A DNA stretch of 61,963 nt from Candidatus Fermentibacteraceae bacterium (GCA_016936235.1 JAFGPK010000108.1:1-61963), one strand, 5' to 3'; shown: positions 30,243 to 38,447, counted from the first letter of the stretch. Notes: generated from the sequence alone by a model not told the origin. Numbers and translations: made by a program.

Positions 30243-30976
30243 TAACAGGCGGCGACCTGGAGCATATGCGCGAGTCCGGAAGAATAGTACGGAAGGCCCT
30301 TGAGGAGATGAAATCCCTCATCGCTGCGGGTATGAGCACAAAGGAACTGGAGATGGTGGGCAGGCGGGTCATAGAGGCCGAGGGGGCGATCCCCTCCTTC
30401 CTGGGCTACAACGGTTACCCGGCGGCCGTCTGCGTGTCGATCAACAGCGAGGTGGTGCACGGGATACCGTCAACCTCAAGGATGATAAGCGAGGGCGACC
30501 TTGTGAGCATCGATGTCGGAGCTTTCAAGAACGGCTTTCACGGGGATGCGGCGGATACCGTGGTCGTCGGTCTGGCTGATCCGAGAGCCATGCTTCTGGT
30601 CAGGACGGCTTACGAGGCCAGGGACAGAGGCATTGCCGCCGCCAGGGCGGGAAGCACGCTGGGAGATGTGGGTGCTGCAATTCAGGATGCTGTGGAAGCC
30701 CAGGGGTTCAGTGTGGTCCGGGCCCTTGTGGGCCATGGCATAGGCAGGAAGCTTCACGAACCCCCTCAGGTCCCGAACTTCGGTCGAGCCGGCAAGGGAA
30801 TGAAGCTGACGGAAGGGCTGGCCATAGCAGTGGAACCCATGGTGAACATCGGCGATTTCAGGGTGAACACCATGGATGACAACTGGACGATCGTAACAGC
30901 GGACGGAAGCCTTTCGGCCCACGCGGAGCACACAATAGTGGTAAGCGGCTCGGAGCCGCTGATACTGACGGCGTGA
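30233..30976 (+). CDS. map: Methionine aminopeptidase, type I
   Basis: 247 residues. It removes the N-terminal Met of new proteins using a two-metal site. Ligands can be seen as D (VSIDVGAF), D (HGDAADT), H (GHGIGRKLHEPPQVPNF), E (VEPMVN) and E (HAEHTI), all in their family positions; the substrate His is in EVVHGIPS. No N-terminal zinc-finger extension, so it is the short class. Its stop lies within the first copy of a near-repeat described at 30963-30999. Confidence 0.96.
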   Translation: MGIVTGGDLEHMRESGRIVRKALEEMKSLIAAGMSTKELEMVGRRVIEAEGAIPSFLGYNGYPAAVCVSINSEVVHGIPSTSRMISEGDLVSIDVGAFKNGFHGDAADTVVVGLADPRAMLLVRTAYEARDRGIAAARAGSTLGDVGAAIQDAVEAQGFSVVRALVGHGIGRKLHEPPQVPNFGRAGKGMKLTEGLAIAVEPMVNIGDFRVNTMDDNWTIVTADGSLSAHAEHTIVVSGSEPLILTA

Positions 30977-30999
30977 TGTTCAATATTGACGGCATGATG
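30963..30999 (+). repeat. Tandem 16-nt near-repeat at map 3' end
   Basis: Positions 30963-30978 and 30984-30999 match at 14 of 16 bases (period 21). The first copy contains the map stop codon; the second supplies the TTGACG box of the infA promoter candidate. It looks like a recent small duplication. Confidence 0.5.
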
Positions 31000-31014
31000 A
31001 TAATTACCAATGAT
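30986..31014 (+). promoter_or_regulatory. Candidate promoter before infA
   Basis: TTGACG (30986-30991), 17-nt spacer, AATGAT (31009-31014), in the unusually AT-rich 72-nt gap between map and infA. It could boost infA-rpmJ-rpsM-rpsK-rpoA-rplQ. Consensus match is fair only. Confidence 0.4.
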
Positions 31015-31048
31015 ATGCGTTCTGTTACGAATATGGAGAGGATAAACA

Positions 31049-31267
31049 GTGGCTAAGAATGTTCCCATGGATGGAACCGTAATTGAGACGCTGCCGAATT
31101 ATCAGTGCCGTGTTGAGCTTGATGGAATGAACGGTCATGTGGCCCTGTGCTACATATCAGGTAAGATGCGAATGAACAACATACGGATCCTTGTGGGTGA
31201 CAGGGTCACGGTGGAGCTGTCGCCCTACGACCTCCGCAGGGGCCGTATCACCTACAGGTACAAGTGA
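31049..31267 (+). CDS. infA: Translation initiation factor IF-1
   Basis: 72 residues from GTG (GGAGAGGATAAACA precedes it). It is a small OB-fold protein that blocks the A site during initiation. [64 protein letters not shown] is the family pattern. Met at 16 etc. and a Cys in place of Ala in the strand are minor changes. rpmJ follows 10 nt later. Confidence 0.96.
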   Translation: MAKNVPMDGTVIETLPNYQCRVELDGMNGHVALCYISGKMRMNNIRILVGDRVTVELSPYDLRRGRITYRYK

Positions 31268-31277
31268 GGGTCGAACA

Positions 31278-31394
31278 ATGAAGGTACGCAGCTCGGTAAA
31301 GAAGATATGTGAATACTGCAGGATAGTGCGGCGTCGCGGGAAGGTACTCGTGATCTGCTCCCGCAACCCCAAGCACAAGCAGAGACAGGGATAG
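31278..31394 (+). CDS. rpmJ: Ribosomal protein L36
   Basis: 38 residues. It is the smallest 50S protein and binds zinc through C11-x2-C14, C27 and H32, all present ([17 protein letters not shown]...KHKQRQG). It is between infA and rpsM as in most bacteria. Confidence 0.95.
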   Translation: MKVRSSVKKICEYCRIVRRRGKVLVICSRNPKHKQRQG

Positions 31395-31424
31395 CGATAA
31401 TTCAGTAAAGTACGGAGGTAATTA

Positions 31425-31790
31425 GTGGCAAGAATCGCAGGCGTTGATCTTCCACCCAACAAGCATGTTCTGTATGCACTGCCGTATATCTATGGAATAG
31501 GACTGGCCTCCTCCAGGGAGATACTCGATAAGGCTGGAATAGATAACGACGTGAAGACGGACGACCTTACGGAATCAGAGGTGGCGACACTCAGAAAGAT
31601 CATCGATTCCGAGTACAAGGTCGAGGGTGCTCTCAGGGCGGAGATCAATCAGAACAAGAAGAGGCTCATGGACATTCGCTGCTATCGCGGAATAAGGCAT
31701 CGAAGAGGGCTTCCGGTCCGCGGCCAGAGAACCCGAACAAACGCCCGGACCCGCAAGGGACCCAAGTTCGGGCGTAAGAAAATCCGATAG
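31425..31790 (+). CDS. rpsM: Ribosomal protein S13
   Basis: 121 residues from GTG after GGAGGTAATTA. It forms the B1 bridges in the 30S head. [33 protein letters not shown], then [26 protein letters not shown] near the end are consensus. rpsK begins 10 nt later. Confidence 0.97.
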   Translation: MARIAGVDLPPNKHVLYALPYIYGIGLASSREILDKAGIDNDVKTDDLTESEVATLRKIIDSEYKVEGALRAEINQNKKRLMDIRCYRGIRHRRGLPVRGQRTRTNARTRKGPKFGRKKIR

Positions 31791-31799
31791 GAGGCTGCC

Positions 31800-32210
31800 G
31801 TGCCAAAAGGAGCCAAGGCCAAGAGCCGAAAAAAGGTTGCGAAGAAAGCCCTGAAGGTTTCGGATGTTCAAGGCATCGCTCATGTGAAGTCCTCGTTCAA
31901 CAACACGATGGTGACCATCACCGACAGGAACGGGAACGTGATCACCTGGGCCAGCGGCGGGACAACCGGCGTGAAGGGAACTCGAAAGGGTACCGCTTTC
32001 GCGTCCGGCCAGGCCGCGGTGCAGGCAGCCGAAAAGGCCATAGAGGCTGGTCTGAAGAAGGTGGAGATCTGGGTCAGGGGCCCGGGGTCCGGGCGGGAAG
32101 CCGCGGTACGGGCTCTGCAGTCTACCAATCTCGAAGTTACGGCAATAAAGGATCAAACCAGGATACCGCACAACGGGTGTCGCCCGTCAAAGCGTCGCCG
32201 ACGCGGATAA
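31800..32210 (+). CDS. rpsK: Ribosomal protein S11
   Basis: 136 residues from GTG after AGGAGGCTGCC. It is a 30S platform protein near the E-site m[51 protein letters not shown] and the basic [16 protein letters not shown] end are typical. The next gene would normally be rpsD; here a 62-nt gap leads straight to rpoA. Confidence 0.97.
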   Translation: MPKGAKAKSRKKVAKKALKVSDVQGIAHVKSSFNNTMVTITDRNGNVITWASGGTTGVKGTRKGTAFASGQAAVQAAEKAIEAGLKKVEIWVRGPGSGREAAVRALQSTNLEVTAIKDQTRIPHNGCRPSKRRRRG

Positions 32211-32218
32211 ATGGGAAT

Positions 32219-32238
32219 TGGGATCCGTAAGGGTCCCA
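32219..32238 (+). promoter_or_regulatory. GNRA-type hairpin between rpsK and rpoA
   Basis: TGGGATCC and GGGTCCCA form an 8-bp stem (one T-G wobble) closed by a GTAA (GUAA) tetraloop, in the gap where rpsD is usually found. No T-tract follows. It may be a translation control or processing site for rpoA. Confidence 0.45.
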
Positions 32239-32272
32239 CATCGTCCGGGTTGCGGCCTGGGAGGAGGATCAG

Positions 32273-33223
32273 ATGGTATTCAAGAGTCTTTATCTTCCGG
32301 ATATGATCAAGTGGGATGAGGAATCCAGAACGGATACTTACGGCAGACTGGAGATAGTGCCCCTGGAAAGAGGTTTCGGACGAACACTGGGAAACGCTCT
32401 CAGACGAGTCCTTCTTTCTTCGCTGGAAGGTTTCGCCCCGGTCTCCATAAGCATCGAGGGTGTCGATCACGAGTTCTCCACCATCCCGGGTGTGGTGGAG
32501 GACGTGCCGGAGATAGTCCTTAACGTGAAATCCCTGATCGTAAACCTTCAGGACGAGGACCGGTGCGTCCTCAAACTGAATGCCTCTGAGAAGGGAAAGT
32601 ACACGGCCAAGGATCTCACAGGGGACAAGAACATCAGGGTGATAAACAAGTCACAGGTGATCGCCCGGCTTGGCGATTCGGCGAAGCTATCCATGGAGAT
32701 AGTGTTCGAGAAGGGAAAGGGTTTCATACCGGCTGACGAGTGGGGTCTTCACGGCAAGGAGGACAAAGTCGGCATAATCCTGCTTGACTCATGGTTCTGC
32801 CCCGTCAGGATGGTGAACTTCCAGGTGCAGAGCGCAAGGGTGGGCGACAGGACCGACTACGACCGCCTGATAATGGATGTGACAACCGACGGCAGCATAG
32901 GCCCCGAAGAGGCTGTAAACGAAGCCTGCGAGATTCTCATCGAGCATCTGCGGATGATCCCCGGGGGGCTGGAGCCGGCGGAGAAGCCGGACCTCATCGA
33001 GGAGGAGAAGGAAAGCAGGGAGGACATCATGTCCATCCCCATTGATGATACTGAGATACCCACCAGGATAGCCAACGTGCTCAAATCCGGCGGAGTGAAG
33101 ACACTGGGCGACCTGGCGGGCATGAATGCGGACGAGATACTTGGGATAAGCGGGTTCGGCCCCTCTTCCCTGGACACTGTCAGAGAGGTACTGGAGAACC
33201 AGGGTCTCAAAATCAAGGATTGA
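32273..33223 (+). CDS. rpoA: RNA polymerase alpha subunit
   Basis: 316 residues. It dimerises to scaffold RNA polymerase, and its C-terminal domain binds UP elements and activators. The N-terminal domain has LERGFGRTLGNALRRVLLSSLEGFAP, the dimer core; the C-terminal domain begins near 250 with IPTRIANVLKSGGVKTLGDLAGMNADEILGISGFG, keeping the Arg equivalent to E. coli Arg265. That makes UP-element use (for example upstream of 2105) plausible. It begins after GGGAGGAGG. Confidence 0.98.
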   Translation: MVFKSLYLPDMIKWDEESRTDTYGRLEIVPLERGFGRTLGNALRRVLLSSLEGFAPVSISIEGVDHEFSTIPGVVEDVPEIVLNVKSLIVNLQDEDRCVLKLNASEKGKYTAKDLTGDKNIRVINKSQVIARLGDSAKLSMEIVFEKGKGFIPADEWGLHGKEDKVGIILLDSWFCPVRMVNFQVQSARVGDRTDYDRLIMDVTTDGSIGPEEAVNEACEILIEHLRMIPGGLEPAEKPDLIEEEKESREDIMSIPIDDTEIPTRIANVLKSGGVKTLGDLAGMNADEILGISGFGPSSLDTVREVLENQGLKIKD

Positions 33224-33247
33224 CGAAAGTCATTTTGGAGAGCTGAT

Positions 33248-33631
33248 ATGCGACACAGAAAGAACGTCGCCAAGCTGGGGAGAAAGCCCGACGCGAGGAG
33301 GAGGATGCTCCGCAATCTCATAACCTCGCTGGTATTGGAGGAGAGGGTAAGGACCAGCCTGGTGAGGGCGAAGGCTGTGCGAAGCGCAGCCGAGAAGATC
33401 ATAACCAAGGGCAGGACGGATACCGTTCACTCGAGAAGGATCGTGGCCGGAAGCGTCTACGGCAGCGAGGCTGTCCAGAAGATCTTCAACGAACTCGGGC
33501 CGAGGTACGCCGACAGACCCGGGGGCTATACACGTATTCTAAAGCTGGGGCCCAGGAAGGGCGATGCAGCGGAGGAAGTGATCCTCGAGCTGGTGGATTC
33601 CCCGTTGCCCGTAACCCAGGAAAGCAAATAG
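33248..33631 (+). CDS. rplQ: Ribosomal protein L17
   Basis: 127 residues. It is at the tunnel exit. MRHRKNVAKLGRKPDARRRMLRNLITSLVLEERVRTSLVRAKAVRSAAEKIITKGR and GGYTRILKLGPRKGDAAEEVILELV are consensus. It is the last ribosomal gene of the supercluster; pfkA follows after 13 nt and is probably in the same transcript. Confidence 0.97.
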   Translation: MRHRKNVAKLGRKPDARRRMLRNLITSLVLEERVRTSLVRAKAVRSAAEKIITKGRTDTVHSRRIVAGSVYGSEAVQKIFNELGPRYADRPGGYTRILKLGPRKGDAAEEVILELVDSPLPVTQESK

Positions 33632-33644
33632 CGGCGGGAACGGT

Positions 33645-34607
33645 TTGGAGAGAATAGCGGTCCTCACAAGCGGGGGCGATTCCCCGGGGATGAACGCATG
33701 CATCAGGGCCACGGTCAGGCGAGCGCTGGGCCGTGGCCTTTCCGTGCTCGGAGCGAAAAAGGGCTACGAAGGACTGATCGACGACGAATTCACGGCGATG
33801 AGTTCCTCTGATGTGAGCAATATTATCCAGAGGGGCGGGACCATTCTTCACACCGCCCGCAGCCCTCGCTTCCTCGAGGCCGAAGGCAGGGCAAGGGCTG
33901 CGGAGAACCTGAGGAATCGCTCGGTTGACGGGCTTGTGGTAATCGGGGGCGACGGGAGCTTCCGGGGAGCCAGCGACCTGTTCAACGAGCATTCCATTCC
34001 CGTAGTTGGAGTACCGGCCACCATCGATAACGACATATGGGGTTCAGACCTCACCATCGGCTATGACACCGCCGTTAACACCGCCCTGGAAGCGGTGGAC
34101 AAGATCAGGGACACAGCCGCGGCCCACGACCGCCTGTTCATAATAGAGGTCATGGGAAGGTCCGCCGGCTTCATCGCACTTGAAGTGGGCATCGGGACCG
34201 GGGCCGAGGCGGTGCTGATACCCGAGACACGAACCGATCTCCAGGCCGTCTGCGACAAGATACAGGGACGGATCAGAAGGGGAAGGACCTCGAACATCCT
34301 GATTGTGGCAGAGGGCGACGAGGCCGGGAACGCCTTCGAGATAGCCGCCAAAATATTTGACCTTTCAGGTCTGAAGAGCAGGGTCACAGTGCTGGGCCAT
34401 GTGCAGCGCGGCGGCTCCCCCACGACGGCGGACAGGGTCCTGGCCTCGAAGCTGGGATGGGCCGCGGTGGAAGCTCTTATGGATGGAGCCTGGCCCTGCA
34501 TGGTGGGCGAGGTGGACAATACCGTGGTGCGCCACCCCCTTGCGGATTCCTGGACCAACCGCAAAGCCCTCGACCCCCTGCTTCTTACCCTCTCCGACAA
34601 CCTCTGA
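33645..34607 (+). CDS. pfkA: 6-phosphofructokinase, ATP-type
   Basis: 320 residues from TTG. It phosphorylates fructose 6-phosphate in glycolysis. TSGGDSPGMNA at the N-terminus, GGDGSFRGA (Gly, not Asp, at the position that marks ATP rather than PPi use), PATIDNDIWG with the catalytic Asp, MGRSAGFIAL and HVQRGGSPT are present. The ATP preference is from these family rules. It is an unusual last passenger of the ribosomal supercluster. Its TGA lies in a 12-bp inverted repeat. Confidence 0.95.
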   Translation: MERIAVLTSGGDSPGMNACIRATVRRALGRGLSVLGAKKGYEGLIDDEFTAMSSSDVSNIIQRGGTILHTARSPRFLEAEGRARAAENLRNRSVDGLVVIGGDGSFRGASDLFNEHSIPVVGVPATIDNDIWGSDLTIGYDTAVNTALEAVDKIRDTAAAHDRLFIIEVMGRSAGFIALEVGIGTGAEAVLIPETRTDLQAVCDKIQGRIRRGRTSNILIVAEGDEAGNAFEIAAKIFDLSGLKSRVTVLGHVQRGGSPTTADRVLASKLGWAAVEALMDGAWPCMVGEVDNTVVRHPLADSWTNRKALDPLLLTLSDNL

Positions 34608-34646
34608 ATGTCCCATTCTGGTGCCGGACCTGAAAATGGGACATTC
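34606..34646. repeat. 12-bp inverted repeat between pfkA and convergent gene
   Basis: GAATGTCCCATT (34606-34617) and AATGGGACATTC (34635-34646) are perfect arms around a 17-nt loop that itself can pair GGT/ACC. The left arm includes part of the pfkA stop codon; the right arm ends 4 nt before the stop of the minus-strand gene. It may terminate both transcripts, though there is no T-tract, or be a REP-like mobile palindrome. Confidence 0.55.
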
Positions 34647-34650
34647 CCCA

Positions 34651-34833
34651 TCAACCCTTCCTGTCCTCCGCCAGCTTCCTGAAAGACCGGTCCCAGGTTC
34701 TCTCAGCTTCCTTGGAAAACATGCATGCGGTGAACTCCCCCATCTTCCTGTGATATGCTATGCACTCCCTGCATATCCCGTGCCTGGGGCATCCGGGGTA
34801 TGTGCAGGGGCAGTCGGGATTTCTGTCGGTCAT
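34651..34833 (-). CDS. Small Cys-rich protein, DUF6485-like
   Basis: 60 residues. The pattern CPCTYPGCPRHGICRECIAYHRKMGEFTACMF, with seven Cys and two His, resembles the short domain catalogued as DUF6485, presumably metal-binding. No function is known to me. GGGAGACTCCC lies just before its ATG, so the ribosome site GGAAGGGAG may be partly in a hairpin. It is convergent with pfkA and has a weak promoter candidate at 34882-34910. Confidence 0.65.
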   Translation of the reverse strand: MTDRNPDCPCTYPGCPRHGICRECIAYHRKMGEFTACMFSKEAERTWDRSFRKLAEDRKG

Positions 34834-35189
34834 CCGGGAGTCTCCCTTCCTCTATTCTGTCCACCGTCTATCCGATTCCCTATTCTGCTCCATGTCCCCT
34901 GTTTCATCAAGTACTCTTCAGGAGCACCTACTCAGGGGACGCTCACGGGAGTATCATACCGAAGATCTGACGGTTTCTCCTGAAGGGTCTGCACAATGAA
35001 CAGAATCAGGTTCATGCCGGTATTCCTTGCTGTGTTCATCACAGCCGTGCATGAGAATCCAGCCCCAGTTGGTGAAGCTTGCCGGAAGCGAACCCGTAGG
35101 GGAAGAGATCGAGAGGATGCAAGTCTGCCCTGTACCTGGGCGCCAGGCTGGATCTTTTCTGAGCCAGGTGTATCGACAGGAACCATCGG
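34834..35189. other. 356-nt stretch with no certain gene
   Basis: Between the small Cys-rich gene and the HAD gene. It holds a weak minus-strand promoter candidate (34882-34910) and, from an ATG at 34996, a frame with a good signal-peptide-like start (MNRIRFMPVFLAVFITAVH) that turns into unlikely sequence after about 25 residues, while the +1 frame from about 35060 to 35250 stays open. It may be a frameshifted remnant of a small secreted protein, or chance. Confidence 0.35.
34882..34910 (-). promoter_or_regulatory. Weak promoter candidate for the DUF6485-like gene
   Basis: On the minus strand TTGATG (34905-34910), 17-nt spacer, CAGAAT (34882-34887). Each box has four matches to consensus. 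Start near 34875 would leave a leader of about 42 nt. Confidence 0.3.
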
Positions 35190-35873
35190 ATGACCCTGGA
35201 AGCAGTGGTCTTCGACCTGGACGGGACTCTCCTCGATACGCTGGACGATATCAATGAAGTCGTAAACAGGGTATTCAAGGACCATGGCCTCTCCAGCAGG
35301 ACCAGGGAGGAGGTCAGGTTCGCTGTCGGCAGAGGTGTGGAGCACCTGGTTCTGGAGCTCACTGAGGGTGAAGTCATCGAGCCGGGCATTCTCCCGCTGC
35401 TCTCTGATAACATCAGGAGGGTCTATCTGGAGATGGGCTCGGTCATGACTCGTCCGTATCCGGGAATACCCGAAGTGCTGGAGGAGCTGGCCGGGATCGG
35501 TGTTCCCATGGCCGTCCTGACCAACAAGCCCCAGGCCTCCGCTTTTGAATCAGTTGCGAGGTTCTTCCCCTGTATCGGGTTCGTGACGGTCAGAGGCGCC
35601 AGCGGGAGACATCCCCTCAAACCCTCCCCTGAAGCCTCGAAACCTGTTCTGGAAGCCCTTGGATGCCCGCCTGAAATGGTTGTCTTGATAGGCGACAGCG
35701 ACGTGGACATGGATACAGCGGTAAACGCCGGCATGGTCCCGGTAGGCGTCTCCTGGGGTTTCAGAAGCACACGACTTCTGCTGGAGCACGGGGCCGAAAG
35801 GATCATCCGGTCTCCGTCAGAGATCCCGGGCCTTCTGTTGATGGACCATGGCGAGGAACGCCGAGGGGATTGA
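35190..35873 (+). CDS. HAD-superfamily phosphatase, phosphoglycolate-phosphatase-like
   Basis: 227 residues. HAD motif I is VVFDLDGTLLDTLDDI (nucleophile Asp near residue 8), motif II is MAVLTNKPQ, and motif IV is VLIGDSDVDMDTAVNAGM. The alpha-helical cap follows motif I, as in Gph/PGPase and PpaX. It probably hydrolyses a small phosphate ester such as 2-phosphoglycolate; the substrate is not decided by sequence. AGGAA precedes the ATG. Its 3' end overlaps the convergent lipid kinase gene by 57 nt. Confidence 0.85.
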   Translation: MTLEAVVFDLDGTLLDTLDDINEVVNRVFKDHGLSSRTREEVRFAVGRGVEHLVLELTEGEVIEPGILPLLSDNIRRVYLEMGSVMTRPYPGIPEVLEELAGIGVPMAVLTNKPQASAFESVARFFPCIGFVTVRGASGRHPLKPSPEASKPVLEALGCPPEMVVLIGDSDVDMDTAVNAGMVPVGVSWGFRSTRLLLEHGAERIIRSPSEIPGLLLMDHGEERRGD

Positions 35874-36782
35874 ACGGAGAAAGACGGAAGAGTTCTCCGG
35901 CAGGTCAACGATCGGTTCTCCGTCCAGCTCCATCTTCAACCTTCCTCTTGCCCGAAGCACCATCTCCCTGCCTCTCCAGGACGATACCGCCGGATGCTCT
36001 AGAAGATTGCCCCTGTAGACCATAGGAAGGCTCTTGAGAAGATTCACCCTCGATACGGGCCTTATCAGGGCAGTGTCAAGCATGTCATCCACCGGTGTCG
36101 ATGAGGGCGAGAGTCTCATCCCGCCTCCCATGTAGGGACCCACACCACAGGTCATGCTGAGGTAGGGACCTTCGAAGACCGTCTCTCCATCCACATCCAC
36201 TTTCCCTATCCACTCCGGCATCGCCGCGACCGTGGAGAGAAGCGAGGTGATGTAGCCCATCCTTCCGAGTCTCAGCCTCCTTCTGAGGACCAGGGTCTTC
36301 TGAAGGACATGCGCATCCAATCCAATGCCCGCGGAATTGACGAATATGCTGGATTGGATGTTGCTCCCTTCACGGTCCCGGACCAGGCATTCTGCGGCGT
36401 CCAGCCTGATAGAGGTCCCTCTGTTTATCGCCTCGATGGTCTGACGCAGCGAGGAGACGCCTACGGCACGGGCCCAGTCGTTTCCGTTGCCATGGGGGAT
36501 GATCGAGATAGGGATGGTCGATTTCGCTCGTATGAGTCCCGTGGCCACGTGGCTGAGCGTACCGTCCCCGCCATGGGCTATGATCCCCGAGTACCCCCTG
36601 CTGGATGCCATCGCCGCATAATCAACAAGCTGACCGGGTGAATCAGTCAACACCGTCTCATGGCTGATACCGGCATTCTTGAGATGAGCGGAAACCCATC
36701 TCAGACCTGCCTTTGAGATGCCTGAACCGGCCCTGGGGTTTACCAGCAGGAGCCACTGGCCATCTCCGGAGGCCGGTTTCAG
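35817..36782 (-). CDS. Diacylglycerol/lipid kinase family protein
   Basis: Family signature HGGDGTLSH, then PHGNGNDWARAVG, a glycine-rich stretch and FVNSAGIGLDAHV, as in YegS/DgkB kinases that phosphorylate lipids with ATP. The conserved N-terminal strand VNPRAGSG is encoded upstream of the first GTG (36653), so the gene must begin earlier. The only candidate between the preceding in-frame stop and that motif is CTG, best at 36780-36782, giving 321 residues with VNPRAG at 14-19 and GGDGT at 71-75. No ribosome site is seen; coupling to the upstream gene, whose stop is 10 nt away, or a one-base shift from the nearby ATG are the options. Confidence 0.85.
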   Translation of the reverse strand: MKPASGDGQWLLLVNPRAGSGISKAGLRWVSAHLKNAGISHETVLTDSPGQLVDYAAMASSRGYSGIIAHGGDGTLSHVATGLIRAKSTIPISIIPHGNGNDWARAVGVSSLRQTIEAINRGTSIRLDAAECLVRDREGSNIQSSIFVNSAGIGLDAHVLQKTLVLRRRLRLGRMGYITSLLSTVAAMPEWIGKVDVDGETVFEGPYLSMTCGVGPYMGGGMRLSPSSTPVDDMLDTALIRPVSRVNLLKSLPMVYRGNLLEHPAVSSWRGREMVLRARGRLKMELDGEPIVDLPENSSVFLRSIPSAFLAMVHQQKARDL

Positions 36783-36792
36783 ACCATTGCCG

Positions 36793-37497
36793 CTAAAGCC
36801 CGATATAGGTCCCAGCCTTCAGGAAGGGTCCTGAGAAATCGAGCTGGAAGTTCTCAGCCTCTTGGTCGTCGATATCAACGCTGTTCATCCTGTAGCCCGC
36901 TTCGAGACCGAACATCAACGGCAGGCATCCCAGTTCCCATACGGATTCCTGGTCGAGCCTCAGGGAAGCGATCATGCCGATGCCGGAACCGCTGCCCTTC
37001 GTCACCGTGTTTGGGGAAGCCAGGCTTCTGTTGGCGAAGGTGAACACAGGCCCGACACCCGCCGACAGAGAAAAGCCGGAGGTCCGGCTGAACAGGTAGT
37101 AGGCCTCCGCCTCCACCGAGACGGCCTCATCGTCAAGGTCGATCACATCCTCGCTCTGAGACAGGAAGAAACCCAGTCCCGCGGTGAAGAGCCCTATCAG
37201 CACGTAACTCAGAGGATCGTATCCCTCGGTGTAGGCTCCATGAAGCCTCGATACGCTGACGCCACCCCTTATCCTGAACCTGTCGCCGAGGTCTCCAAGA
37301 ACCTCGACACTGCCTCCCCAGGCGGTGCTGCCGAGATCGAAATCCAGACCCGAGGCGTTGGTCATTTCCGCGAAATCCTTCTCGTCATCCATCGAAGGGA
37401 AGGAGACTATGAAGGACAATCCCAGCCTGACCGAAGGGGAATCCTTCGCCGGGGCCAGCTGGACCAGAACGCATAGGAGTATGACAACGTATTTCAT
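36793..37497 (-). CDS. Outer-membrane beta-barrel-like protein
   Basis: 234 residues. The signal peptide ends near residue 18 (LAPA-K). The rest alternates short beta strands with aromatic and Gly residues (GSTAWGGSVEVLG, SGFSLSAGVGPVFTF, LKAGTYIGL), typical of a small beta-barrel in the outer membrane. No family is recognised. Its ATG overlaps the stop of the upstream lipoprotein gene (ATGA), so the two are coupled, and the lipid kinase follows 10 nt later. Confidence 0.7.
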   Translation of the reverse strand: MKYVVILLCVLVQLAPAKDSPSVRLGLSFIVSFPSMDDEKDFAEMTNASGLDFDLGSTAWGGSVEVLGDLGDRFRIRGGVSVSRLHGAYTEGYDPLSYVLIGLFTAGLGFFLSQSEDVIDLDDEAVSVEAEAYYLFSRTSGFSLSAGVGPVFTFANRSLASPNTVTKGSGSGIGMIASLRLDQESVWELGCLPLMFGLEAGYRMNSVDIDDQEAENFQLDFSGPFLKAGTYIGL

Positions 37498-37826
37498 TGG
37501 TGTACCTCGTACATCTGCGTATCGATGAGTTCGTCGTTGAGAATGATGCGTATGTAGTAGAGACCGTCAGGGACCCTCTGACCTTCAGCGTCCAGCAGGT
37601 CCCACTGCAATGAATGGCTGCCCGCGGACTGACTTGAATCCGACAGCAGCGTCCTGACGGTCACGACGTAGCAGTTCAGCACAAGAACATCGACCGAACC
37701 ACTCTCCTGCAGGTCGTAGATGAAAGTGAAGGGATCGGTGACGATGTCGAAGGGGTAGGTGTTATCGTCGCATCCGGGCAACAGCATCAGCAGGACCGGA
37801 AACAGCAGTATCCAATGTGTTTTCAT
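37494..37826 (-). CDS. Small lipoprotein with FlgD-like fold
   Basis: 110 residues from the ATG at 37826 after GGAGG. The signal peptide ends in lipobox LLPGC. The mature part (LLDAEGQRVPDGLYYIRIILNDELIDTQMY) resembles the FlgD Ig-like or T9SS sorting-domain beta sandwich: a GLYYIRI core and a Ser-rich WDLLDAEG loop. It heads the minus operon with the barrel protein and lipid kinase. Function is unknown. Confidence 0.7.
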   Translation of the reverse strand: MKTHWILLFPVLLMLLPGCDDNTYPFDIVTDPFTFIYDLQESGSVDVLVLNCYVVTVRTLLSDSSQSAGSHSLQWDLLDAEGQRVPDGLYYIRIILNDELIDTQMYEVHQ

Positions 37827-37892
37827 TGTTCCTCCCTCTTTGAAGCACACCCCTTTGAACCAGACTATATTATGTATGAAAGGTGGTGCCTT

Positions 37893-38438
37893 ATGCAATC
37901 CTGCGCTGAATGGCTGAGGAAAAACTGCAAAGAAACGCCTGCAATTGGTGATGGGGAGATTGAGCTGGCGGGGGAGCCGCCCCCTTTGTCAGTGTACCGG
38001 CCGCTTGCGGAAGTGGGAAGGATAATTATCCACCACTCGGCCACCGAGACCGGTTGCGCACGCGTCTTCCGGGCTCTTCACAGGGGCGTGAACGGATGGG
38101 TTGATATCGGGTACCATTTCGTGATAGGCAACGGCACACTCTCCGCAGACGGGGAGATAGAGCCGGGCAGGCCTGAATGGGCCGTGGGGGCCCACGCCAG
38201 GCGCAACAACGATGATTCTCTGGGAGTATGCCTCGTGGGGGACATGAACCACCATCCTCCGACGGAGGCTCAGCTCTTTTCACTTGCAGGACTGCTCGAG
38301 AAACTCATGGCGAAGTACGGGCTTTCAGCAAAGGACCTTGCCCTCCATGGGGATCTTCCCCATTGCAGCACCCTGTGTCCGGGCAGGTACCTGACCCTGG
38401 AAAAGGTCAGAAAACTCCTGGATGGCCCTCGTATATAG
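37893..38438 (+). CDS. N-acetylmuramoyl-L-alanine amidase, PGRP/amidase_2 type
   Basis: 181 residues from the ATG at 37893, 6 nt after AGGTGG. It cuts the bond between MurNAc and the stem peptide. The zinc ligands are visible as IIIHHSAT, LALHGDL and STLCPG; YHFVIGNGTL and SLGVCLVGD are the usual strands. No signal peptide is seen, so it may act in the cytoplasm (recycling) or leave another way. It is divergent from the lipoprotein operon. Confidence 0.88.
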   Translation: MQSCAEWLRKNCKETPAIGDGEIELAGEPPPLSVYRPLAEVGRIIIHHSATETGCARVFRALHRGVNGWVDIGYHFVIGNGTLSADGEIEPGRPEWAVGAHARRNNDDSLGVCLVGDMNHHPPTEAQLFSLAGLLEKLMAKYGLSAKDLALHGDLPHCSTLCPGRYLTLEKVRKLLDGPRI

Positions 38439-38447
38439 CCCCGGGAC

